This document shows, in pieces, positions 1 to 7,763 of a stretch of 30,601 nt of DNA (position 1 is its first letter; each line of letters begins with the position of its first letter). This DNA is from Bacteroidota bacterium. GTDB lineage: Bacteria; Bacteroidota; Ignavibacteria; UBA10030. A model generated the notes under the pieces. The model did not search any database and had not been told where the DNA came from. It saw only the letters and a list, made by a program, of their open reading frames with translations. The position numbers and the translations under genes were made by a program. The stretch lies in NCBI GenBank assembly GCA_003519375.1, contig DOWV01000210.1, positions 1 through 30,601 of the forward strand. Direction: 5' to 3'.

Positions 1-1023
1 GGCCTTGTTGAATTCAAGGGGAAGAAGTACGTGCCCGTGCACCGGCACTCAGTGTGGTATTATTTCGGGGGGGTCTCTCTTTTCCTCTTCATTCTTCAGG
101 TGATCACGGGTATCCTTTTGCTGATGTACTACAAGAGCGGGGAGGAGCAGGCGTTCGAGAGCGTTCAATTCATCACGTCGAAGGTGCAGTTTGGCTGGCT
201 CATCCGTTCCATCCATAGCTGGACCGCCAACCTCTTCATTCTTGCCGCCTTCATCCACATGTTCAGCGTGTATTTCACAAAGGCGTACAAGAATCCCCGT
301 GAGATTACCTGGGTCACGGGCATGCTCATGTTCTTCCTGGCGCTCTTTTTCGGATTCAGTGGCTACCTGCTTCCATGGAACGAGCTTGCTTTTTTCGCTA
401 CCAAGGTTGGAACGGACATCGCCGGTGCGATCCCGATAATCGGCAAGCCGATGTTGGTCTTTTTGCGCGGGGGTGAGGAGGTCACAGGCGCCACGCTTTC
501 ACGCATGTTTGGATTCCACATCGCGATCCTGCCGGGTATCTTCACCGTTCTTCTCAGTATCCACCTCTTGCTGGTGCAGCGTCAGGGGATGAGCGAACCG
601 ACTCATTTCGGCGATGAAACGAAAGGCGAAATGAAGACCATGCCTTTCTTCCCCAACTTTCTGCTGCGTGATCTGCTCCTGTGGTTACTCGTTCTGAACG
701 TGATTGCAATCCTTGCGGTAATCTTTCCCTGGGAATTGGGACGGAAGGCGGATGCGTTCGGCTCGGCGCCGGCGGGCATCAAACCTGAGTGGTACTTCTT
801 GTTTATGTTTCAGACTCTGAAATATATCCCCGCGAAGATATCGATCATCGACGGTGAAGTATTGGGCATCCTGGCGTTTGGCGTGGCCGGGATGCTGTGG
901 ACGCTGGTCCCGTTCTGGGATCGCCAGTCTGAGCGCGGAGGGCGCGGTCGGTTTGTTACCTATGTTGGCATCGTTGCGGTTCTGTTCATTATTCTCCTCA
1001 CCATCGTGGGATGGCTTTCGTGA
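1..1023 (+). CDS. Cytochrome b of a bc/b6f-type quinol:cytochrome c oxidoreductase (5' partial)
   Basis: Inner-membrane subunit that binds two b haems and oxidises quinol, passing electrons to a Rieske protein and c-type cytochromes. The open frame runs back to the window edge. A GTG at 31 is the first possible start inside the window, but the codons before it read like family sequence, so the true start is probably upstream. Counting from the GTG, the haem-ligand pairs are H62/H76 and H163/H178. The second pair is one residue wider than the first, as in cytochrome b6. A PEWY quinol-site motif lies at about 252-255, in the part equivalent to subunit IV, so b6 and subunit IV are fused. About seven membrane helices are visible. 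The stop overlaps the start of the next gene, a sign of translational coupling. A Rieske gene would be expected just upstream, outside the window. Confidence 0.93.
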   Translation, partial: GLVEFKGKKYVPVHRHSVWYYFGGVSLFLFILQVITGILLLMYYKSGEEQAFESVQFITSKVQFGWLIRSIHSWTANLFILAAFIHMFSVYFTKAYKNPREITWVTGMLMFFLALFFGFSGYLLPWNELAFFATKVGTDIAGAIPIIGKPMLVFLRGGEEVTGATLSRMFGFHIAILPGIFTVLLSIHLLLVQRQGMSEPTHFGDETKGEMKTMPFFPNFLLRDLLLWLLVLNVIAILAVIFPWELGRKADAFGSAPAGIKPEWYFLFMFQTLKYIPAKISIIDGEVLGILAFGVAGMLWTLVPFWDRQSERGGRGRFVTYVGIVAVLFIILLTIVGWLS

Positions 1024-2504
1024 GATACCGGCTCATACAATTTGTTCTCTGGCTTATCGCAGTATCAATCATGCCATCGGGGCGCTCGGCCATCGCGCAG
1101 GACCAGTGCCGCTTGTGCCACGAGGGAATCGAGGATACTCCATCGACTCTCTTCAAAAAGGATGTCCACGCGGGGATGGGAATATCGTGCGTTGACTGTC
1201 ACGGGGGGAATGCGAAGAAAGAGCTGATGGAAGAAGCGATGAGCAAAGCTGCCGGATTCATTGGAGTGCCGAAAGGGGATCAGATCTCGAAAATCTGTGC
1301 AAAATGCCACGCCGATGCGGCGGTCATGGTAAAGAAGTATAATTCAGCCTTACCAACGAACCAGGCGGAATTGTTGTCGACAAGTGTCCATGGCAAACTT
1401 TCGACAACGGGGAAGGAAACCATCGTGCACTGTACCACCTGTCACAATGCGCACGGAATTGCAAGAGTCGACAATCCGCTCTCGCCTGTCTATCCGCTGA
1501 ATCTGCCGAAAACATGTGCGAAGTGTCACTCCAACGGGACCTACGTCCGCTCGTACAATCCCGCGCTGCCGATAGACCAATTGGATAAGTATCGGACGAG
1601 TGTCCATGGAAGGAAGAACGCCTCAGGCGACATCAAGGTGGCGGAATGTGCGAGCTGTCATGGCAGCCACGGAATCCTCGCTTCCAAAGACGTCCGTTCG
1701 AGTGTTTACGGGACGAACATCCCTGCTACGTGCGGAAAGTGTCACGGAGATGCACAGTACATGAGTGGCTACCGGATACCGTCGGATCAATTAGAGAAAT
1801 TCTCAAAGAGTGTTCATGGTGTGGCGCTCCTGGAGAAAAAGGATCTCGGGGCCCCGGCGTGCAATGATTGTCACGGCAATCACGGCGCAACCCCGCCCGG
1901 GGTAGAATCGGTTTCCAAAGTCTGCGGGACTTGCCACGCGCTGAACGCCGATCTGTTCTCGAAAAGTGTTCACAAGAGCGCGTTTGACCAGAGGAAGCTT
2001 CCTGAGTGTGAAACTTGTCACGGGCATCACGACATCGTTGCGGCGAAAGACGAACTCCTGGGTGTGACGCCGGAGGCGGTCTGCAGCTGGTGCCATGGTA
2101 ACAAACCGGATTCCAAAGGCTTCCTTGCTGCGAAGACGATGCGTGAGCTCATCGACACGTTAGGAATTTCGGAACGCGACGCCTCGCAACTTGTCGAGAA
2201 GGCAGAGCAGATGGGAATGGAGGTCGGCGAAGCCAAGTTCAAACTGCGCGAAGTGCATCAGGCGCGTCTCGAATCGAGGACGATGGTTCACTCCTTTGAC
2301 GAAAAACAGTTTCAGGAAGTGGTTGAAAAAGGGCTCAAGTCCGCCTCGACCATTTCCGATGAGGCGAACGGGGCCATTGAGGAGTACTACTTCCGGCGCC
2401 AGGGCCTGGGTGTGGCGACGCTTATCATCACCGTTCTTGCTGCCTCCTTGTACCTGTATGTTCGGCGCCTGGAGCGAAAACAGGCACGAGAGAAGAGGGG
2501 ATAG
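1011..2504 (+). CDS. Membrane-anchored 11-haem cytochrome c
   Basis: Predicted periplasmic electron-transfer protein with eleven CXXCH motifs between residues 33 and 362. An N-terminal hydrophobic segment (about 8-22) looks like a signal peptide or anchor. A C-terminal helix (about 467-484), followed by a basic tail, anchors it to the inner membrane. The middle is repetitive: SVHG or SVHK recurs at about 125, 197, 267 and 319, each within a unit that ends in a CXXCH, suggesting duplication of a two-haem module. ATG 1011 overlaps the cytochrome b stop by 13 bases. A GTG at 1020, with a GGGATGG stretch just before it, is an equally good start. Its position next to cytochrome b suggests that it takes electrons from the bc complex in place of cytochrome c1; that is inference. 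The exact multihaem family is not recognised. Confidence 0.9.
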   Translation: MAFVRYRLIQFVLWLIAVSIMPSGRSAIAQDQCRLCHEGIEDTPSTLFKKDVHAGMGISCVDCHGGNAKKELMEEAMSKAAGFIGVPKGDQISKICAKCHADAAVMVKKYNSALPTNQAELLSTSVHGKLSTTGKETIVHCTTCHNAHGIARVDNPLSPVYPLNLPKTCAKCHSNGTYVRSYNPALPIDQLDKYRTSVHGRKNASGDIKVAECASCHGSHGILASKDVRSSVYGTNIPATCGKCHGDAQYMSGYRIPSDQLEKFSKSVHGVALLEKKDLGAPACNDCHGNHGATPPGVESVSKVCGTCHALNADLFSKSVHKSAFDQRKLPECETCHGHHDIVAAKDELLGVTPEAVCSWCHGNKPDSKGFLAAKTMRELIDTLGISERDASQLVEKAEQMGMEVGEAKFKLREVHQARLESRTMVHSFDEKQFQEVVEKGLKSASTISDEANGAIEEYYFRRQGLGVATLIITVLAASLYLYVRRLERKQAREKRG

Positions 2505-2543
2505 TTCCGCTGAGACTCAGCGTCTCGTCGGGTAACGATTTGG

Positions 2544-2849
2544 ATGGGACGATTTCAAATTCCGGACAACACTATGGATGAACGGCCAACGCCCCGCATC
2601 AACAGAATGATCTTCGCTGCTCAGGTTCTGAGCGTGTCGCTCATTTGGATTTTTGTAATCGGAATTGCTGTCTGGATCATCAACTTGATTAGCCTTTCGC
2701 TTGAGCTTCAGGATGTTCCGGGGGCGTCGGTGGCGATCAGCATCGTGGCCATCCCTGTTTTCTTTACGCTGGCCGCAATTCTCACATATGTGTTCGTCGG
2801 GCTACAAAAGGAACGGTTTCGGCTTTCGAACAAATCTGAGGAGAAATGA
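2544..2849 (+). CDS. Small two-helix membrane protein of unknown function
   Basis: Protein of 101 residues with two hydrophobic segments (about 24-48 and 62-87) and a charged C-terminus. No family is recognised and no haem or metal motif is visible. It sits between two cytochrome genes in the same direction, and only one base separates its stop from the next start, so it is very likely co-transcribed. By analogy with small accessory subunits of respiratory complexes it may help to assemble or stabilise the complex, but nothing in its sequence proves this. ATG 2574 is an alternative start that would give 91 residues; neither start has a strong ribosome-binding site. Confidence 0.7.
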   Translation: MGRFQIPDNTMDERPTPRINRMIFAAQVLSVSLIWIFVIGIAVWIINLISLSLELQDVPGASVAISIVAIPVFFTLAAILTYVFVGLQKERFRLSNKSEEK

Positions 2850-2850
2850 G

Positions 2851-4011
2851 ATGAAACTCCCACGATTGACCATAGCCATTATCGGTATCGCCAGCGGCTC
2901 ACTTTTGGCCCAGCAGATCCAACTTCCCCAAAACCCGCTGCAGGGAAGAATTGTCTTTGAAGAAAAAAAGTGCATCGAATGCCACGCGATTGGGGGGTTC
3001 GGAGGAACTGTCGGACCGGATCTCAGCAAGCGGGAGTTCTTCGGCAGCACCCTGGAGCTGGCATCGATCATATGGAACCATGCTCCGCAAATGAACAGGA
3101 AATTCCGTCAGCTCAGGATGAATCGTCCCAGCCTGACCGAGAATGAAATGCTCGACTTGTTCGGGTTTCTCTATTATCTCAGATACCTCGGAGAACCCGG
3201 GAGCGTGTCGCATGGAAGGAGTCTCCTGACCTCAAAAGGCTGCATTACGTGCCATATGGTGGCAGGAAAAGGTGGAAAGGTGGGACCGGACCTTGAGCGC
3301 GTCCAGGGATATGCCTCGCCGCTCTTTATGGTCCAGGCAATGTGGAACCATGGTCCGGCGATGCAGGAACAAATTAAGAAGACCAGGATGTCATATCCCA
3401 TACTCAGTGGTCAAGATGTCGCAGATATTTCGGCATATCTTCGGCAAGCGACAACAGGCAGCGCGGATATGAGGATGTCCCCGGGAAATCCCGCCAAAGG
3501 CAGAACTTTGTTCGAGCAAAAGCGATGCGTCAAATGCCACCTTGGTGAAGGGGAGGCGAGGATTACTCAGCCGGGTCTCATCCGGATTGATTTGAAGAAG
3601 GGGGTAACGGGCGTCGCGACGCTGATGTGGAACCATGGGCTTGCAATGATGGCGCGAATGAAAAGAGAGTCCGTTGACTGGCCAAGATTTGAAGGAAACG
3701 AGATGGCCGATCTGCTCGCGTACATCTATTTCCTTGGTTTTGAGGACAAGCCCGGGGATACTCAGCGAGGAGAGTCTGTTTTTCGTTCAAAAGGTTGCGT
3801 CGACTGTCACAGGCAAGCTGGTGGGGGAAGGGGACCCGACCTTGCAACGATCAACCGATTCGAAACGCCGATTCGGATGATTCAGCTTATGTGGAACCAT
3901 GCGGGAGAGATGGAGGATTTGGTTATCACCGGGAACAAGAACTGGCCTGTGCTCTCTACGCGTGATATGCGTGATTTGTACGCCTATCTTCGGAAGGTCG
4001 CCCAAAAGTAG
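2851..4011 (+). CDS. Secreted tetrahaem cytochrome built of four tandem mono-haem domains
   Basis: Protein of 386 residues with a signal peptide (about 1-21, cleavage after LLA) and four class I-like cytochrome c domains. The CXXCH motifs start at residues 41, 131, 226 and 316, so the repeat period is 90-95 residues. Each domain carries a downstream WNH triplet (75, 165, 260, 348), followed four residues after the His by a Met (81, 171, 266, 354) that may be an axial haem ligand. Domains 1, 2 and 4 also have the GPDL turn after the haem. The start at ATG 2851 is chosen because GAGGAG precedes it and the signal peptide begins there; the frame is open further upstream but reads as a shadow of the preceding gene. 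It is probably a periplasmic electron wire between the bc complex and its partners. Confidence 0.93.
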   Translation: MKLPRLTIAIIGIASGSLLAQQIQLPQNPLQGRIVFEEKKCIECHAIGGFGGTVGPDLSKREFFGSTLELASIIWNHAPQMNRKFRQLRMNRPSLTENEMLDLFGFLYYLRYLGEPGSVSHGRSLLTSKGCITCHMVAGKGGKVGPDLERVQGYASPLFMVQAMWNHGPAMQEQIKKTRMSYPILSGQDVADISAYLRQATTGSADMRMSPGNPAKGRTLFEQKRCVKCHLGEGEARITQPGLIRIDLKKGVTGVATLMWNHGLAMMARMKRESVDWPRFEGNEMADLLAYIYFLGFEDKPGDTQRGESVFRSKGCVDCHRQAGGGRGPDLATINRFETPIRMIQLMWNHAGEMEDLVITGNKNWPVLSTRDMRDLYAYLRKVAQK

Positions 4012-4064
4012 AAAACGGAAGACAGATTAACCATCAATCACATCGATTCCGATGAACATTGCCT

Positions 4065-4589
4065 ATGCCTAAGTCGGCTCGCACGAGAAACCTCATCATA
4101 CTGTCATCGGTTGGAACGGTCCTCGTCGTTCTTTTCATCGTTGTGAGGCTCTATGCCGGGCGGGGCGTTGTTCAGCCAATTGCCTACAACCACAGGGTGC
4201 ATATCGAGAATGCCGGAATGCAATGTACCGACTGCCACGTCCACGCGAAGGACATGGCCAGCGCTACAGTACCCTCTCTGGAGGTGTGTCAAAACTGTCA
4301 CAGCGCCGAACCGGTTTCGAAATCGCCTGAAGAACTGAAAGTTCTCAAATACGTTGCGGACAAGAAGGAAATCCCCTGGATACGAATATATGAAGTGCCC
4401 GAACACGTGTATTTCTCACATCGACGTCACGTGATCGGAGGAAAGCTGGAATGTGAGGCTTGCCATGGGAATATGAACGAACAAACGCAACCTGTCACAA
4501 CAGCGTTTCTTCCTGTAACGATGGAAAACTGCATGAATTGTCATAGGCAGCGGAAAGTTTCCAACGACTGCCTGGCTTGTCATCGATAG
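4065..4589 (+). CDS. Pentahaem cytochrome c, ActA/QrcA-like subunit
   Basis: Protein of 174 residues with an N-terminal membrane anchor (about 9-29) and five CXXCH motifs (starting at 54, 75, 130, 156 and 169). The phrases NHRVH and FSHRRH, each before a haem motif, and the PWIRIYEVP stretch resemble the cytochrome subunits of alternative complex III (ActA, pentahaem) and of the Qrc menaquinone reductase complex (QrcA, hexahaem). In those complexes this subunit exchanges electrons with periplasmic cytochromes. The next three genes encode the matching molybdopterin-family, iron-sulfur and NrfD subunits, which supports the assignment. ATG 4065 is preferred; a TTG six bases upstream is also possible. 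Both lack a clear ribosome-binding site. Confidence 0.88.
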   Translation: MPKSARTRNLIILSSVGTVLVVLFIVVRLYAGRGVVQPIAYNHRVHIENAGMQCTDCHVHAKDMASATVPSLEVCQNCHSAEPVSKSPEELKVLKYVADKKEIPWIRIYEVPEHVYFSHRRHVIGGKLECEACHGNMNEQTQPVTTAFLPVTMENCMNCHRQRKVSNDCLACHR

Positions 4590-4603
4590 TTCTCGGAGAT
4601 AGC

Positions 4604-7060
4604 ATGGAAATCAAACGAAGGGATTTCTTGAGGCTGTTTGGCGGCGTTTCCGGCGCACTGCTCATCGATGGCTGCGGGCTGGATGAGGTATTTGACCTCC
4701 CGGCGAATATGATCGAGAAGGCGAAGAAGGGAGCCGGGATCGAAGCGTGGAGCAGTACCATTTGCAGTTTATGCCCCGGCGGTTGTGGAATCCAAGTCCG
4801 GATGATCGATGGAATTCCTGTCTCCGTCAAAGGAAATCGTTTCTACCCCGTCAATCTTGGCGGCATGTGCCCCTTGGGCATCAACGCGTTGCACGAACTC
4901 TACAATCCCGATCGGGCAAAAACGCCGCTAAGACGGTCTGGTGATCGCGGGAGCGGCAAGTGGGAGCCGGTCACATGGGACGATGCATTGAAAACGGTTT
5001 CGGAAAAGCTGGCAACGGTGCGGAAAGAAGGGAAATCGCACCAGGTTGGATTCTTGGGCTACAATGAACGGGGCCTCATGAGGGAACATATCTCCCGGTT
5101 CATGCGGGCCTTTGGATCTCCGAACTACTACCAGTTCTCTCTCACTCAAAATGACACGGTAGCCTATCAGTTGCTTCAGGGTCAATCACAAGTCCCCGCA
5201 TACGACATTCTCAATGCAAAACTCATTATGAGTTTCGGGGCGAATTTTCTGGAGGGAGGTTATTCTCCCGTATACCACACCAAGCTGTACAGCCACCATC
5301 AGGACCGAAACACGCGTTTCGTCCAGATTGAGTCACGGATGAGCCTGACGGGTGCCAACGCAGATCGGTGGGTTCCCGTCCGACCGGGAACGTATGGGGC
5401 CCTGGCTCTCGGAATTGCCTATGTTCTGATCAGAGAAGAACTCTATGACAAAGAGTTTGTGAAGAACCGTACGTTTGGATTTGAAGATTGGGTCGATCGA
5501 TTTGGAGGCAAGCACACAGGATTCAAATCCGATGTTCTCGGCAACTACTATCCGGAGCGCGCATCGCAGATCACAGGTGTTCCCAGCGCAACGATCCTTG
5601 AGCTCGCGCGCGAGCTTGGAAATACCCGGCCTTCGGTTGTGCTTGGCGATGGAGGGGCCGTCGCAAACACAAATGGAACATTTGCGCTCATGGCCGTCCA
5701 CAGCCTGAATGCGCTCCTCGGTAATATAGAACGAGGAGGCGGTGTGCTGTTTATCGACCAGCCGCCGGTGCAGAAACACGCGATGGTTTCGGAGGATCCG
5801 GTTGCCAGAACGGGAAATCATCAAACGCCGATCGCGCAGCCTGACGAAATCGCGTTCCCGATGACAGATTTCTCCATCGAGAGTTTTGCGCAGCACGTTC
5901 TTGCTGAACGCCCCTACCCGCTGAGGATCCTCTTTCTTTACAGGGGGAATGCCCTGTTCCAATCTTTGAATCACGATGATCTCGTGAATGCGCTGAAGAA
6001 GATCGACCTCATCGTCAGTTTTGATTCTGTGATCAATGAAACGAGCGAATACGCGGACCTGATTCTTCCCGATCATACGTTTCTCGAAAAATGGGACGAG
6101 GTTTCGAACGTTCCATCTGTAGGTTTTACTCACGTGGGGATTCAACACCCCGTGATTCAGCCGCTCCACGATACTCGTCACACCGGAGATGTCTTGATTG
6201 AGCTTGCGAGACGGGTTGGAGGCACGGTCGGCGCTGCATTCCCTCTGAACACCTATGAGGAGGAGATTAAATTCAGGATGAAAGGCGTCTATCTGTCCGG
6301 AGAGGGGGCAGTCGCGACACAGGGTGTGCGACAACTATGGCTCGACTACCTGCAGCAGCGGGGGTGGCAGATAGGACGATATGCTTCCTTTGAGGAGTTC
6401 TGGGATCGCCTCCTGGAGCACGGCGGCTGGTGGAATCCGATCCGCAAGAAGAAAAGTTCGTCGGAGGTCTTTCGTACTCCGTCGGGGAAATTTGAGTTTT
6501 ACTCCCAAACCCTCAAAGCATCTGTCGACCGGCTTGTTGCAAAAGCGGGCGCACCACGATCTTCCCAAAATCTCGATTTGGTGTTGAACCGGCTCAATAT
6601 CTCAGCCCGCGGAGACAGCGTTTTTCTTCCCCATCACGAGCCGGTCTCCTATGAGGAGGACAAGCCGTTGTATCTGATCCCGTTCCATGTGTTGCCGAAT
6701 CCCGACGGCCAGGCCGCCAATCTGCCGATGATGCAGGAGATGTTCGGATATACCGCTCGCCGGTTCTGGAGCTCGTGGGTTGAAATTCATCCTGAGACTG
6801 CTGCGCAGTATGCTATCGCTGAGGATTCGTGGGTTTGGGTGGAGACTTCTGTCGGACGCCTCAAGGTCCAGGCGAAATTATCCCACGCTATCGTGCCGAA
6901 TGTCATCGCAATTCCGTTTGGACTGGGCCATACTTCCTACGGTCGCTACGCCAAAGGGCACGGTGTGAATCCGCACTCGATCATTCGAAACCTGTACGAT
7001 TTGATTAGCGGGAAAGCGGCATTCGAAGCAACCAAGGCGAAGATCACGTTAGCTAGCTAA
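4604..7060 (+). CDS. Tat-exported molybdopterin-oxidoreductase family subunit (QrcB/ActB-like)
   Basis: Protein of 818 residues. The N-terminus has a twin-arginine motif (KRRDFLRLF, residues 4-12) followed by a hydrophobic stretch, so it is exported folded to the periplasmic side. A [4Fe-4S] motif is formed by C54, C57, C61 and C89. The rest follows the MopB fold, ending in a dinucleotide-binding-type C-terminal domain. Where catalytic relatives such as PsrA/PhsA carry a cysteine that binds molybdenum, this protein reads FSLTQND (about 178-184) with no Cys or Sec, so it may bind no active metal, as reported for QrcB and ActB. ATG 4604 is chosen because CGGAGA precedes it and it places the Tat motif at the terminus; ATG 4577 is in frame but overlaps the upstream gene. 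A cysteine at 24 raises the possibility of a lipid anchor. Confidence 0.9.
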   Translation: MEIKRRDFLRLFGGVSGALLIDGCGLDEVFDLPANMIEKAKKGAGIEAWSSTICSLCPGGCGIQVRMIDGIPVSVKGNRFYPVNLGGMCPLGINALHELYNPDRAKTPLRRSGDRGSGKWEPVTWDDALKTVSEKLATVRKEGKSHQVGFLGYNERGLMREHISRFMRAFGSPNYYQFSLTQNDTVAYQLLQGQSQVPAYDILNAKLIMSFGANFLEGGYSPVYHTKLYSHHQDRNTRFVQIESRMSLTGANADRWVPVRPGTYGALALGIAYVLIREELYDKEFVKNRTFGFEDWVDRFGGKHTGFKSDVLGNYYPERASQITGVPSATILELARELGNTRPSVVLGDGGAVANTNGTFALMAVHSLNALLGNIERGGGVLFIDQPPVQKHAMVSEDPVARTGNHQTPIAQPDEIAFPMTDFSIESFAQHVLAERPYPLRILFLYRGNALFQSLNHDDLVNALKKIDLIVSFDSVINETSEYADLILPDHTFLEKWDEVSNVPSVGFTHVGIQHPVIQPLHDTRHTGDVLIELARRVGGTVGAAFPLNTYEEEIKFRMKGVYLSGEGAVATQGVRQLWLDYLQQRGWQIGRYASFEEFWDRLLEHGGWWNPIRKKKSSSEVFRTPSGKFEFYSQTLKASVDRLVAKAGAPRSSQNLDLVLNRLNISARGDSVFLPHHEPVSYEEDKPLYLIPFHVLPNPDGQAANLPMMQEMFGYTARRFWSSWVEIHPETAAQYAIAEDSWVWVETSVGRLKVQAKLSHAIVPNVIAIPFGLGHTSYGRYAKGHGVNPHSIIRNLYDLISGKAAFEATKAKITLAS

Positions 7061-7076
7061 ATCCGGGAGCATCCGC

Positions 7077-7763
7077 ATGCCAAGATGGGCGATGGTGATA
7101 GATCTGGACAAGTGCACAGGCTGTGGTGCCTGCATGGCCGCATGCAAAATGGAGAACAACGTCGCAATTGTTGATTCCAAGGAGGCTCAGGCTGGACGAG
7201 CCTTGTTCTGGATGGACATGATTACGACCTATGAGGGCGAGTATCCGACCGTCGCGGCGAAACGAATGCCGAAACCCTGCTTCCAGTGCGATAATCCACC
7301 CTGCACGAAGGTCTGTCCTGTGCGGGCGACGTATCGGAACAATGAGGGATTAGTTGCTCAAATCTATCATCGCTGCATCGGTTGCCGCTACTGTATGGCA
7401 GCGTGCCCCTTCACGACGAAAGTTTTCAATTGGTACGAGCCACAATGGCTGGAGGGAGCGAACAAATGCTTCAATCCTGACGTCTCGGTGAGAGCGGTAG
7501 GAGTGGTTGAAAAATGCTCCTTCTGTGCTCACCGCTTGCAGCATGTGAAAGAGGTTGCTGATCTTGAGAAGAGGCCGCTGCAGGACGGAGAATATGTACC
7601 AGCGTGCTCAGAAATCTGTCCGGCGGATGCGATCTCGTTCGGAGACCTTGAGAACAAGGACAGCGCGGTTTACAAACTTTCCCGCAGTTACCGGGCCTCG
7701 CGGGTTATGGAAGACCTTGGCGTCGAGCCGAAAGTCTATTATCTCTCGAAACGGGTATCATGA
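7077..7763 (+). CDS. Four-cluster ferredoxin-like iron-sulfur subunit (QrcC/PsrB-like)
   Basis: Protein of 228 residues with sixteen cysteines in four groups: C13/16/19/23, C68/71/76/80, C100/103/106/110 and C147/150/177/181. This is the standard layout of DmsB/PsrB/QrcC electron-transfer subunits, which link the molybdopterin-family subunit to the NrfD membrane subunit. All four groups are complete, so four [4Fe-4S] clusters are possible. There is no signal peptide, as is usual for a subunit carried out with its Tat partner. A GGGAG ribosome-binding site lies about 8 bases before ATG 7077. The stop overlaps the next start by four bases (ATGA). In ACIII the equivalent domain is fused to ActB; here it is separate, as in Qrc. 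Confidence 0.93.
   Translation: MPRWAMVIDLDKCTGCGACMAACKMENNVAIVDSKEAQAGRALFWMDMITTYEGEYPTVAAKRMPKPCFQCDNPPCTKVCPVRATYRNNEGLVAQIYHRCIGCRYCMAACPFTTKVFNWYEPQWLEGANKCFNPDVSVRAVGVVEKCSFCAHRLQHVKEVADLEKRPLQDGEYVPACSEICPADAISFGDLENKDSAVYKLSRSYRASRVMEDLGVEPKVYYLSKRVS

Noticed and set aside
5333..6334. A 333-residue minus-strand open frame inside the molybdopterin-family gene
   Set aside because: It is antisense to a strongly supported coding region and is rich in Arg/His with no domain.
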